This document shows, piece after piece, positions 25,527 to 33,387 of a DNA stretch of 54,313 bases. The stretch covers positions 1 through 54,313 of the forward strand of contig NZ_JACIJM010000016.1 in assembly GCF_014199395.1 (NCBI RefSeq), in the 5' to 3' direction. Every line of letters begins with the position of its first letter. Position 1 is the stretch's first letter. The DNA comes from Yoonia ponticola. GTDB taxonomy: Bacteria; Pseudomonadota; Alphaproteobacteria; Rhodobacterales; Rhodobacteraceae. A program made the position numbers and the translations under genes. The notes under the pieces are model-generated. The model was not told the DNA's origin and searched no databases. It was given only the letters and a program-made list of their open reading frames with translations.

Positions 25527-27394
25527 GCGTAGCTCGAGAATGTAACGGGCGTACCGGCAAGGCGTGTGTCCCCGCCTGTCGGCACATAGTCATAAACATC
25601 ATTCATCGCTAAAATCTCGTTAAGACGCGCTGTGAATTGTGTCTGAGCACCGAAATCAAGAACCGCGTTCAATCTCGCAAGCCCAGCAGTCGCACTCCCT
25701 TTTTGACCATTCACCGTGATACGCTCCACGATCTTTTCCCATTCGCGACGGGACGAAATGCAGTGCATGATTGCAATAATCGCCCCCTCTTGATGTTCTT
25801 CACGGCTGAAGGTGAAACGTTCAGACAGGCGATACAGAACAGCACCTTTCACCTCAGGTGGCCCAAAGAACAATGCGCGAGGCTGTTGCTTGACTTTAAT
25901 CGCGAAAGCTTCTGCCGCATCGGCATCCTCAAACGGTTGCATGACCCAGCTGGCCAATTGCGTCACGCGGTTACCGAGGGCGATCATAGCGTCCTCGCCA
26001 AATTGCACTGCGTAAATGAGCATCTGAACCATCGCGTCAAACGCCCCTTCGCTAATGAACACCAGATAACTAAAGCCGTTCGCCCGCAATTGGTGGTATG
26101 TGTACATCACAAACTCGATGATCGCCTCAAAACCGATGCTGCCCAGCACACCACCTTTGGCACCGACGCCCCAGACGACCTGCGCTTTGGCGCGGAACAT
26201 GAACTTACCGTTCTCAAACGTAATCATTAGATCAAATTCAGCGCCGACACCCGCGTTCACAGCGACGGAACCACCGATGCTCACCATCGTTTTCCAGCCT
26301 GCATCGCGTAGGCGTTGGCCTTCGTCTTCTCGCCAACCGGGGTTCAGCCACTGAACGCCACCCGTCAAACTGCCACCGGCCTCGACGCCTGCAAACGCGC
26401 CTGCGGACACCTGTCCTTTCGCACCAGCCGCAGACGGTAGCACGCGGGTCGATCCGTCGTTCTGCGGGACATATTCGATACCCGCAGTTCCCATAATGCT
26501 AGCACCGAGCATCGCGTGGGCCTTCAACTCAATGGTACCACGGAAATAGCCAAAGTTCAGCGCCTCTTGCCGCCCTGCCTCAGAAGCCGCTGCATCAGCA
26601 AATGGTGCGCGCGCGAACCAACCGTCAGCGTGCGGTACGTATCCAGTAATCGTCGTCTTGCCTTCAGCCAAAACAGCACGCGCTTCGGCATTTCCGGTCA
26701 AACCATAACTATTCTTCGCAGGGTTATACCCAATCGCCAGACCAAAGCCCGCGTAGCCGCGCAACAACTGCGCACCAGCCGACAAATCGTGGTAAGGACT
26801 TTCGCTCGAGTAAGCCATGCTTTCATTCACCGCATCGACCCACGTCAGGAAATCCGCGTCCCAAATATCCGTAATCGACCCGCCGACCGACGCTTTGTAA
26901 ACCTGACCTTTCCAGCTAATCCCGCTGCCCAGGTCTTCGGCAATTTTTTGACGCGCAGCCACAAACGCTGACCGCAATCGGCCTTTGTTCAGACCATCAT
27001 TTGTGGCCTCTAACAGTGATTTGTCGATCGCGTAGCTACGCATGTGATTGCGCATCCTGTCACTGCGGATAAACGTCCATTTCCGGCCCCGCAAATTATA
27101 TGCCTGCACCATATGTTTGTCGGGTAGGCTAACATCCGGCTTGATGTATCCATCAAGCATCTTGGCCATATGGTCCTGCGCCTGAACCGTGGCTTCGGCA
27201 CCTTCGTTACTGTCATCGGCAGCGTTTTGGGAGATCTCGGTAAAGGCGTCTTGGACGAGACCTATTTCAGACTTTAGCGCGTCGTGGTCTTCACCACCAA
27301 ACATAAGGATAACACTGTCACCGACAGCCGTGTCACCACAAGAAAGCACATAATAAAGCTCAACATCGCCACAGGTAATACAGGTCTCGGTCAC
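25523..27394 (-). CDS. T6SS effector candidate, large glycine-rich membrane-active-type protein
   Basis: 623 aa, no recognised enzyme motif. The N-terminus TETCITCGDVELYYV has a C-x-x-C like the N-terminus of the Ntox15 toxin (CIPC). The middle (about residues 260-420) is Gly/Ala-rich with repeated segments such as SAGAFAGVEAGGSLTGG and KTMVSIGGSVAVNAGVGAE, then a hydrophobic stretch (VVWGVGAKGGVLGSIG, YTYHQLRANGFSYLVFIS). This pattern fits pore-forming or membrane-permeabilising effectors of the BTH_I2691/VasX kind, but the match is by general appearance only. It is coupled by ATGA overlaps to a DUF4123 adaptor upstream and a SUMF1-like protein downstream, which is the main evidence that it is an effector. 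Confidence 0.65.
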   Translation of the reverse strand: MTETCITCGDVELYYVLSCGDTAVGDSVILMFGGEDHDALKSEIGLVQDAFTEISQNAADDSNEGAEATVQAQDHMAKMLDGYIKPDVSLPDKHMVQAYNLRGRKWTFIRSDRMRNHMRSYAIDKSLLEATNDGLNKGRLRSAFVAARQKIAEDLGSGISWKGQVYKASVGGSITDIWDADFLTWVDAVNESMAYSSESPYHDLSAGAQLLRGYAGFGLAIGYNPAKNSYGLTGNAEARAVLAEGKTTITGYVPHADGWFARAPFADAAASEAGRQEALNFGYFRGTIELKAHAMLGASIMGTAGIEYVPQNDGSTRVLPSAAGAKGQVSAGAFAGVEAGGSLTGGVQWLNPGWREDEGQRLRDAGWKTMVSIGGSVAVNAGVGAEFDLMITFENGKFMFRAKAQVVWGVGAKGGVLGSIGFEAIIEFVMYTYHQLRANGFSYLVFISEGAFDAMVQMLIYAVQFGEDAMIALGNRVTQLASWVMQPFEDADAAEAFAIKVKQQPRALFFGPPEVKGAVLYRLSERFTFSREEHQEGAIIAIMHCISSRREWEKIVERITVNGQKGSATAGLARLNAVLDFGAQTQFTARLNEILAMNDVYDYVPTGGDTRLAGTPVTFSSYA

Positions 27395-28359
27395 TTGGAA
27401 AACGTCTCCGCAGGTATGTAGTGATCATGCATTCTACGGTTGATGAAGGCCAGAGAAATATCCCCCTTATCAACCATATGCCGCCAATACGGACGGTCCG
27501 CTGGAGGGGCAATTGCCACAAGTCGCAAATGGTGCAGCATCGCGTCCGAACTTGATTGGCTTGCCCCCAACAGGTGCACCAGATCGTCGATCATCGAAGT
27601 CCGCTCCGACGGCGCAATATCGCTGTCGCGTAGGATCAGATGCGCGCGACGGCGGTTGATCACTTCAGCGAATGCGTGCCGCACCACGCCGTCGATCTTC
27701 GGTGCGTGCCAGCCAGACGACTGCAACCCCACCGTAGGCCGTAAAATATGCGCCTGCCATTGCCCTTCAATGACTGTATCTTCGGTCCAAATAACTGCGC
27801 TAATGCCATCCAAAATGCTGGCCACCACGTCAGTCGGAACAGCGCGACAGAGAGCTCCCAACATGCCCGGTTCTTGAAACCTGAAAAACAAATCAGCACC
27901 TGCCTCATCAGGAAGCTGGGACAGCCGCATGAACCGACGCAACACCTTGTCCGGCGTCAACGAAGAGCGCAACAAAATGCCCGCCCGCGCTGGCATCATC
28001 TGCCAGTTTTCATCAGGATCAGCACAAAAGAAATCGCGCACAATTTTGTCGTCAGCGCTCAACTCAATCAACCAAGGCGACACCTCGGCAAGCGGGTCAT
28101 CCCCCTCCTCCAAGCTGCGCATCACACGATTGCTACGATAAATCATCCGCCCCTTGAGACCACCCAGCTCTAACCGCTCAGCAAGGAATGGCACACGCCC
28201 AGCATCGAGAATCGCATATAGCTTGTCAGGACCATCTTTGAGTGCATCAAATAACGGCACAGGCAGCACGCCTTCGGCATCAAGCTCAGCACTTTGCGTC
28301 CCAGCCGAGAAGCCAGAGAAAGCACTCGTGACATGGTAGATAACGTCATGATTTGTCAT
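27391..28359 (-). CDS. DUF4123 T6SS effector adaptor (322 aa)
   Basis: Contains DUF4123 blocks YAILDAGRVPFLAERLE, SPWLIELSADDKIVRDF, GILLRSSLTPDKVLRRFMRL and DLFFRFQEP, followed by a helical C-terminal lobe. It is the first gene of the minus-strand operon and overlaps the 623-aa effector candidate by ATGA, so it should be the dedicated adaptor for it. No VgrG or PAAR is encoded with it, so the effector must ride on a spike made elsewhere. Confidence 0.85.
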   Translation of the reverse strand: MTNHDVIYHVTSAFSGFSAGTQSAELDAEGVLPVPLFDALKDGPDKLYAILDAGRVPFLAERLELGGLKGRMIYRSNRVMRSLEEGDDPLAEVSPWLIELSADDKIVRDFFCADPDENWQMMPARAGILLRSSLTPDKVLRRFMRLSQLPDEAGADLFFRFQEPGMLGALCRAVPTDVVASILDGISAVIWTEDTVIEGQWQAHILRPTVGLQSSGWHAPKIDGVVRHAFAEVINRRRAHLILRDSDIAPSERTSMIDDLVHLLGASQSSSDAMLHHLRLVAIAPPADRPYWRHMVDKGDISLAFINRRMHDHYIPAETFSK

Positions 28360-28597
28360 GATGTTTTGATTGCAGATTCTCTCGGTGATGACAATTGGTG
28401 CAAGGCCGAGCTAGCCCATCAAACCACAGTTTCTGGCAACGACTCCGTCCTAAACTCTACCCGGTTCACGGGTGTAAGCTCAGAATAACGGCATTCTAGC
28501 AATGGTAACTCAAACTTAAATTGATAGAACCAATCATGGATAATTGCCTGCCGTTAACGAATATTGCAGAACTGACACTCGTTAACGGCTGTACGGG

Positions 28598-29302
28598 TCA
28601 GTTCCAAACCCTATATTGCAGTTCGTTAGTCACGACCTCAGCAACGGATGGTCCAGTGTTGGGGCCATTGACACCAACGCCACGCCTATCGTCAGCAGAA
28701 TAGCGCTCCAGAATAAAGCGGACGTTTGAATGCCCCAGTTCAGCAATGGCACCGAGCATGCCTATCAATTGATGCGCCTCGCCTTCGCTACGAATGGCAG
28801 CATCGTCCAAAAGCTTTATCCCACGAGGGTCGCTAATAGACGCAAGATAATAGGCATAGTAGAAGGCATCATCTTGAGGTTCTTCAATTACTAAACTTTC
28901 GTATTCCACTGCGAGCAAAGGGCGGACGTCAATTTTGTAAAGGCTGAGTGGTTTGAAATATGTACGCGCATCAACACGCCTAAGCGGCATCCGCTCATAT
29001 AACCTGCAGAGTTCATTTAAAACGATTGGCCTTGTCTGTTCACTTACAGACAGAGACGCGTTCAGTACGGTGCGCAATGCCTCATCCGTCGACGTCATAC
29101 CCAGACGAGCGGCAGAATGCCCCACGAACGCGGCAAAGCACTCAGGCGTCATTGGTGCGTCTTCGCTTGGAAGGCTTGCTCTTTGCAAAAGTACCTTAGC
29201 CAACGTTGAAAAGTCAGGGCTTGAAACTGCGACTTCTTCGACCTGCACAGCGATTTCTTGGCTGCAACTGGATTGTATTATCTCAACAAAATGATCTGTC
29301 AT
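28598..29302 (-). CDS. Probable immunity protein for the second metzincin
   Basis: 234 aa, soluble, no signal peptide. Homologous to the protein at 23837-24604: both share a KIDVR..L block, a tyrosine-rich YAYYLASIS helix and the same late helical pattern. It begins 2 bp after the stop of the metzincin gene. The duplicated toxin-partner pairs make immunity the best reading. The two partners are far apart in sequence, which fits specificity to diverged toxins. Confidence 0.62.
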   Translation of the reverse strand: MTDHFVEIIQSSCSQEIAVQVEEVAVSSPDFSTLAKVLLQRASLPSEDAPMTPECFAAFVGHSAARLGMTSTDEALRTVLNASLSVSEQTRPIVLNELCRLYERMPLRRVDARTYFKPLSLYKIDVRPLLAVEYESLVIEEPQDDAFYYAYYLASISDPRGIKLLDDAAIRSEGEAHQLIGMLGAIAELGHSNVRFILERYSADDRRGVGVNGPNTGPSVAEVVTNELQYRVWN

Positions 29303-29304
29303 TT

Positions 29305-30564
29305 TTAAACTCTCCTACACTTTTTCCACTGGCGATACCGTAGATCACGTCTGCTAGGCCCACGCTGTGGAAGCGTACCTTTGTACCCCATCAGATTCCA
29401 CGGGTCTAAAGGCATCACATTGCCCCCAGCCAAACCTGCACGGTGACGTACAGGAAATTCATCTCCATCAGAATCGTGCAACGGGTGCGATAGGTTAAGT
29501 GAATGACCAAGTTCGTGAGCCATCGTATTGTACGACCCTTGAATATCATGATCAAAAAAAGCAAAACCTGCTTTTCCGGTACCAACACCGCCCGGCACAA
29601 TCCCATAGTTCCCAGAAAAAGCGCCCGTATTTACGTAATAAAGCAAACGGTATGGTGCTGTGAACGCAGTCGTTGCCGCAGCTTGCACGAGAGTGTCCAG
29701 TGCCAAGTAGTGCCGGGTTGAGGTCAGATACCCAGCCGCTGGCGGGACAACCGTGATCGGCCCCTTGTCGGTTATGCTGACAGAAATGAAGAGATCAGCA
29801 TAGATCGCATTTATATAACTTTCTAAATCGGCGACCACATAGGCTGCCGCACGCGAATTGGGGGTGACAATACTGGCCACCTCTAAATTAATTGTGGTTG
29901 CAACTGCACACCACACATGGACCCAGCCTAGCGTCTTGCCATTGCATTTCACCTCAACCGAACATTCTCCGGCGGCTTTCCCCTTTACCTTAAAAGCGAC
30001 GTTGTTTGCCGTGACATTTGTCGTCACCACCTCGGCCACAGCAGGGGCATCAACCACAAAGGTGCAATTTCCTATACAGGCCGGTCCGGACTGGCCTACA
30101 AAGGCAATCACAACTTCGGTTTCGGACCCAACCGAAACCGACAGCCAATTGCTGCCGTCAGGATCTTCCCGATCTGAGGGCCGCGATTTTGAATCAGTGG
30201 GCGGTATCCAATATTCGTCAGCATTCGCTTTCACAACCTGGTTGGTATTGTCATCGAAGCCAAAATAAACGGTCCGCGAAGCTGCCTTCGCAAAGGTGCT
30301 TACCTGCGGGCAACAGGTGGCCGCCGGGCTTGGAGGTATCGTCGGAGGCGTCGCTTGTGCAGGCTGCGATGGCTGGGCAGGCGAGCTATGTGACGGGCCC
30401 GCGCCGCCCGAACCTGACGGCGTAGGAGTGACGACCGTGGGCTCAGATGGTGACGCCGCCGGTGGGAATAGACCAGGAATACTGGTCGTCACGTTAGGTG
30501 CTGGTGACGTAGATGGTCCCACCGGGCGCGGTACAGGCCGGACACTTTTATTTGGAGGCAACAT
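29305..30564 (-). CDS. T6SS metzincin-type zinc protease effector (second copy)
   Basis: 419 aa. Zinc site H350-E351-L-G-H354-S-L-N357-L-S-H360 in MAHELGHSLNLSH, with Asn in place of the usual Gly of the metzincin motif, and a Met-turn NLMGY (Met392). The N-terminal ~80 residues are a Pro/Ser/Thr-rich linker. The next ~140 share CCPQVSTF, ADEYWIPP and an Ig-like region with the first metzincin. The C-terminal tail is Arg-rich. It lies between a DUF4123 adaptor and an immunity-type gene. No signal peptide. Expected target is an envelope protein of a rival cell; unknown. Confidence 0.82.
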   Translation of the reverse strand: MLPPNKSVRPVPRPVGPSTSPAPNVTTSIPGLFPPAASPSEPTVVTPTPSGSGGAGPSHSSPAQPSQPAQATPPTIPPSPAATCCPQVSTFAKAASRTVYFGFDDNTNQVVKANADEYWIPPTDSKSRPSDREDPDGSNWLSVSVGSETEVVIAFVGQSGPACIGNCTFVVDAPAVAEVVTTNVTANNVAFKVKGKAAGECSVEVKCNGKTLGWVHVWCAVATTINLEVASIVTPNSRAAAYVVADLESYINAIYADLFISVSITDKGPITVVPPAAGYLTSTRHYLALDTLVQAAATTAFTAPYRLLYYVNTGAFSGNYGIVPGGVGTGKAGFAFFDHDIQGSYNTMAHELGHSLNLSHPLHDSDGDEFPVRHRAGLAGGNVMPLDPWNLMGYKGTLPQRGPSRRDLRYRQWKKCRRV

Positions 30565-30584
30565 AGACCCTAAACCTTTTACTT

Positions 30585-31610
30585 TTAACCATACTTGACC
30601 AACTCTAGCGCCGATATCCGTTTAGTAATCCCCAAATACTTTTCGGCCTCGGAAAGATTGGACCTGCAAATTTGCATTAGCTGGCCAGTCTCGTCTTCAC
30701 TCTCGAAGTCATAACCCAAAAACAGGTCCTGTAAACACAACTCGCGCAAAATATCGACGGTCAAAAAACCATAGCCATGCAAACGCATAACTGTCGCCAA
30801 TATGCGTGTTTCAGCTTCTGATTTGGTCAGTCCAGCCAGCATAGCAGCATCATCACGCGCTATTTGTGTCAGGATTTCCCGTGCAAATGGACATAACATT
30901 CCAATCCGTAAGATTTCCACATCTGCCTGTGTCAAACAGCGTGCAGCTAAAGCGTTCTTGCCCATATGCCGAGCTCCTACAGTAGGTGGCCTGACAACCA
31001 TGCAAGACCCTTGGGTGGCGGTATAGACCACCAGGCAATCAACACCTGAGCCATGCGAGGGCGACAGCAAATCATGCGCCAACTCACAGCCCTCCAAAGT
31101 AAGTGCGTCAAACCAAATCGTTGGGTCCCAAAAACGGAGAAAATACCATTTCCTTTTCTCATCTTGCATTCGCGTAAATTTCCGAAAATGCTTCCACATG
31201 TCGTCCAGTGTCCCACCTGACCTTATGTAGATGCCCGGTTCGGAATCCCAAAAATGCCAAGGCACGCCTGATCGCGTGAACAGGTTGCGAGTGAAAGTGT
31301 TATCGTCTTCAAGGCGAACGATCCACGGCGCTACGTTTTTCAATTCATCGTAGGCGTCACCCTTGAACAGGCAACGATGTTGCAGGCCAGACATTTCCAG
31401 CAATTCGGGTAGGCTTGGCATCTTGGCCGCGTCGAGGATTGCGAAAGTAGATAGTGCCGCTTTCGTATGTTTTGGCTGGCCGAATAAGGGCTCAAAAAGC
31501 ATATCTGGCACCGTTCTTGGGTCGGCCACACCAAGCTGTGCATCCAGCGGCGCGACACCATCTATTCTGTCAATCTGCAGGTTTGGTACTGCGAGGATCT
31601 GGTCGCGCAT
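30585..31610 (-). CDS. DUF4123 T6SS effector adaptor
   Basis: About 341 aa from the ATG at 31610 (MRDQILAVPNLQ). An in-frame start at 31676 would add 22 residues of doubtful sequence. Carries FAILDAAKMPSLPELLEMSG, CLFKGDAYDELKNVAPW, FWDSEPGIYIRS, HFRKFTRMQ and YFLRFWDP, then a helical C-lobe ending in LCLQDLFLGYDFES. Nearest relative in the window is the short adaptor at 313-939. It is 20 bp upstream of the second metzincin gene and should load it. Confidence 0.86.
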   Translation of the reverse strand: MRDQILAVPNLQIDRIDGVAPLDAQLGVADPRTVPDMLFEPLFGQPKHTKAALSTFAILDAAKMPSLPELLEMSGLQHRCLFKGDAYDELKNVAPWIVRLEDDNTFTRNLFTRSGVPWHFWDSEPGIYIRSGGTLDDMWKHFRKFTRMQDEKRKWYFLRFWDPTIWFDALTLEGCELAHDLLSPSHGSGVDCLVVYTATQGSCMVVRPPTVGARHMGKNALAARCLTQADVEILRIGMLCPFAREILTQIARDDAAMLAGLTKSEAETRILATVMRLHGYGFLTVDILRELCLQDLFLGYDFESEDETGQLMQICRSNLSEAEKYLGITKRISALELVKYG

Positions 31611-31676
31611 TGGCGACGAAATCCAATAATTATCAAAATCAGTAGCGTCCAAAAACAAGCCGCCTTTACAAGTCAC

Positions 31677-32234
31677 AAATACACCCGTCCGAAGACCACT
31701 CCGAGCCGAAGCTCCGCAACTTATAAGCTAGCAATGCGGCAAGGGAAAGGCGACATGATTAATTGTTTTACCCTCGATGGCCTGATTACAATCTAAAACT
31801 GATTTTGCAACACGCACCACTTAGGCGATAATGACGAACTGGGTTACGGATCACTGCCCCATAGGTGGTCCCGTGATCTTTGCGACGATTTCACTGGCTT
31901 TACTCCGATGCAAGACGGTGCGATCTCGATCATATATCTAAAACATCAATTGTGGCTGACTTTCGCCACTCGGCAACAGCTTTTGCAATTTATGCCGAAT
32001 TTTTGACTTAACGCCAAAATAGAATTTTAGAATCAAACACCTAGCGTGACAGTGAGGCATTATGGCGCCCGCAATTCATGCGTCAAATAGTTCGAGTCTA
32101 TGATAACGGATTGTAATAGCGAAACTACGGAGATCCAAAATAAGTAAGAAACCTCAAAGGGTTGAGGCAGGCCGTTGCGTTCTCCTATGAGGCGGAAACC
32201 TGCACTGCTCTTTCCCACTCTCGAGCTCTAATCC
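31677..32234. other. Gap between effector region and partition genes
   Basis: No convincing complete gene. The plus strand has a start-less stretch open for about 65 codons, ending at a TGA near 32007, that reads like protein (GDNDELGYGSLPHRWSRDLC, then DDFTGFTPMQDGAISIIY) and could be a gene fragment. No match is recognised. Otherwise the region is unremarkable. Confidence 0.3.
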
Positions 32235-33299
32235 TCAAGGCGCCTCGAACAAATGCGCGATCTCTTGCATGGCGGCGTCGAGCGTTTCGGCATCCACTGA
32301 CGGGCCGCTGATGCGGATGAAGTAGCCTTTGCTGTCGCTGGAACAGGTTAGTTTGACGCCGCTGGAGAGCTTGATTTCGTTGCCTTGCGCGGGGAGTGGG
32401 CGTGCTTTGGGGCGGCCCATTTTTGTTGCTGGTTTGGGTGCGGCTTCGACGCTGTCGATGATGGGTTCGAGTAACCCCCATTCCGCATCTACGGAACTTC
32501 CCTGCCCCGCTTCCAGCGCGTCACGCAGCCTGTCTTCGACACCGTGTCTGATGGCGGCTGCGATGCGCAGGCCCCGCCGTTCGGTTAGGTCTTCTGGGAA
32601 CTTGAGGACGTCGCCGAGGCATTCGAAAACTTCGGCGAAGGATTTCACCTTTGATCGTTTGGATTTTGATGCCGCGATGAAGAGTTTGGCGATGGCGTCG
32701 TCGGTGCTTGGGAATGCCCCTTGTCGTGCTGCGAGTACCGCGATGCGGCCGCGCTCGTAGTGGCTAAGGTTAGCGCGGATTTCGTTTTCTTCCACCATCG
32801 CCATGAAGGACGTCGCCATGTCGCGGGGTTCGCGCACGATGGCTTTGATCGCGCCGTAGCCGCCGTCGTAAGCTTTGTTCAGCGATTGAAACGCGAGCAT
32901 GCGGCGATAACCAGAGATCAGTTGGTAGGCACCCTGCCCGTCTTTGTAGACCTCGATTGGCAAGCGTAGACCGCTGATGGTGATTGCGGCGATCAGCTCG
33001 TTCAGCTCACCTTCGTCAATGATCGTCCGGTCGCGCACGAGGTCGTCGGTTTTGATTTGATCGAGCGGGATTTCTTGGATCAGCAGACCAGATTTGACGG
33101 CGTCGCGAAGCTTGTCCGCGTCGAGCCGGTTTAGCTTTGCGGCGGGCGTTTCGCTTGATCCAAGCTGTGCTGCTTCGCCTGCGACTTGTGCGATGGGTGC
33201 CGCACCCCTGCCCGGCCGTTCTGGAGTTTCGCTGCGAAACTCGGCATCCATCGCGGCCAGTTGGTCGGCACTTGGCGGGTCTAATCTGCGTTTGGCCAT
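32235..33299 (-). CDS. parB: Plasmid partition protein ParB (RepB-type)
   Basis: 354 aa. The ParB/Spo0J-like N-terminal domain is clear: LVRDRTIIDEGELNELIAAI, GLRLPIEVYKDG and QLISGYRRMLAFQSLNKAY, with an ENEIRANLSHYERGRI block and a helix-turn-helix-like region after it. It binds centromere sites and, with ParA, segregates the replicon. Start at ATG 33299, with GGAG about 7 bp upstream. It is downstream of parA with an 88-bp gap that holds two parS-like palindromes; a third palindrome lies inside its own first codons (encoding EFRSET). The C-terminal part is a plasmid RepB-type tail. Confidence 0.93.
   Translation of the reverse strand: MAKRRLDPPSADQLAAMDAEFRSETPERPGRGAAPIAQVAGEAAQLGSSETPAAKLNRLDADKLRDAVKSGLLIQEIPLDQIKTDDLVRDRTIIDEGELNELIAAITISGLRLPIEVYKDGQGAYQLISGYRRMLAFQSLNKAYDGGYGAIKAIVREPRDMATSFMAMVEENEIRANLSHYERGRIAVLAARQGAFPSTDDAIAKLFIAASKSKRSKVKSFAEVFECLGDVLKFPEDLTERRGLRIAAAIRHGVEDRLRDALEAGQGSSVDAEWGLLEPIIDSVEAAPKPATKMGRPKARPLPAQGNEIKLSSGVKLTCSSDSKGYFIRISGPSVDAETLDAAMQEIAHLFEAP
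33224..33242. promoter_or_regulatory. parS-like palindrome 1, inside parB
   Basis: Palindrome GAGTTTCGCTGCGAAACTC, two 9-bp arms around one central base. It lies within the first ~25 codons of parB. Identical arms occur at 33326 and 33361, which makes a ParB-binding centromere site likely. Site function is inferred from location and symmetry. Confidence 0.6.
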
Positions 33300-33325
33300 C
33301 AGGGGTCTCCTGTCGTCATGTCCGT

Positions 33326-33344
33326 GAGTTTCGCTGCGAAACTC
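33326..33344. promoter_or_regulatory. parS-like palindrome 2, upstream of parB
   Basis: Same 19-bp palindrome as at 33224 (GAGTTTCGCTGCGAAACTC), in the gap between parA and parB, 27 bp upstream of the parB start. It could serve as both centromere and operator. Confidence 0.65.
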
Positions 33345-33360
33345 GGGTTTCGTGGGGTTG

Positions 33361-33379
33361 GAGTTTCGCAGCGAAACTC
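33361..33379. promoter_or_regulatory. parS-like palindrome 3, downstream of parA
   Basis: GAGTTTCGCAGCGAAACTC, same arms with A instead of T at the centre, 9 bp past the parA stop. Spaced 35 bp from the copy at 33326. Confidence 0.65.
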
Positions 33380-33387
33380 TGGATCGG

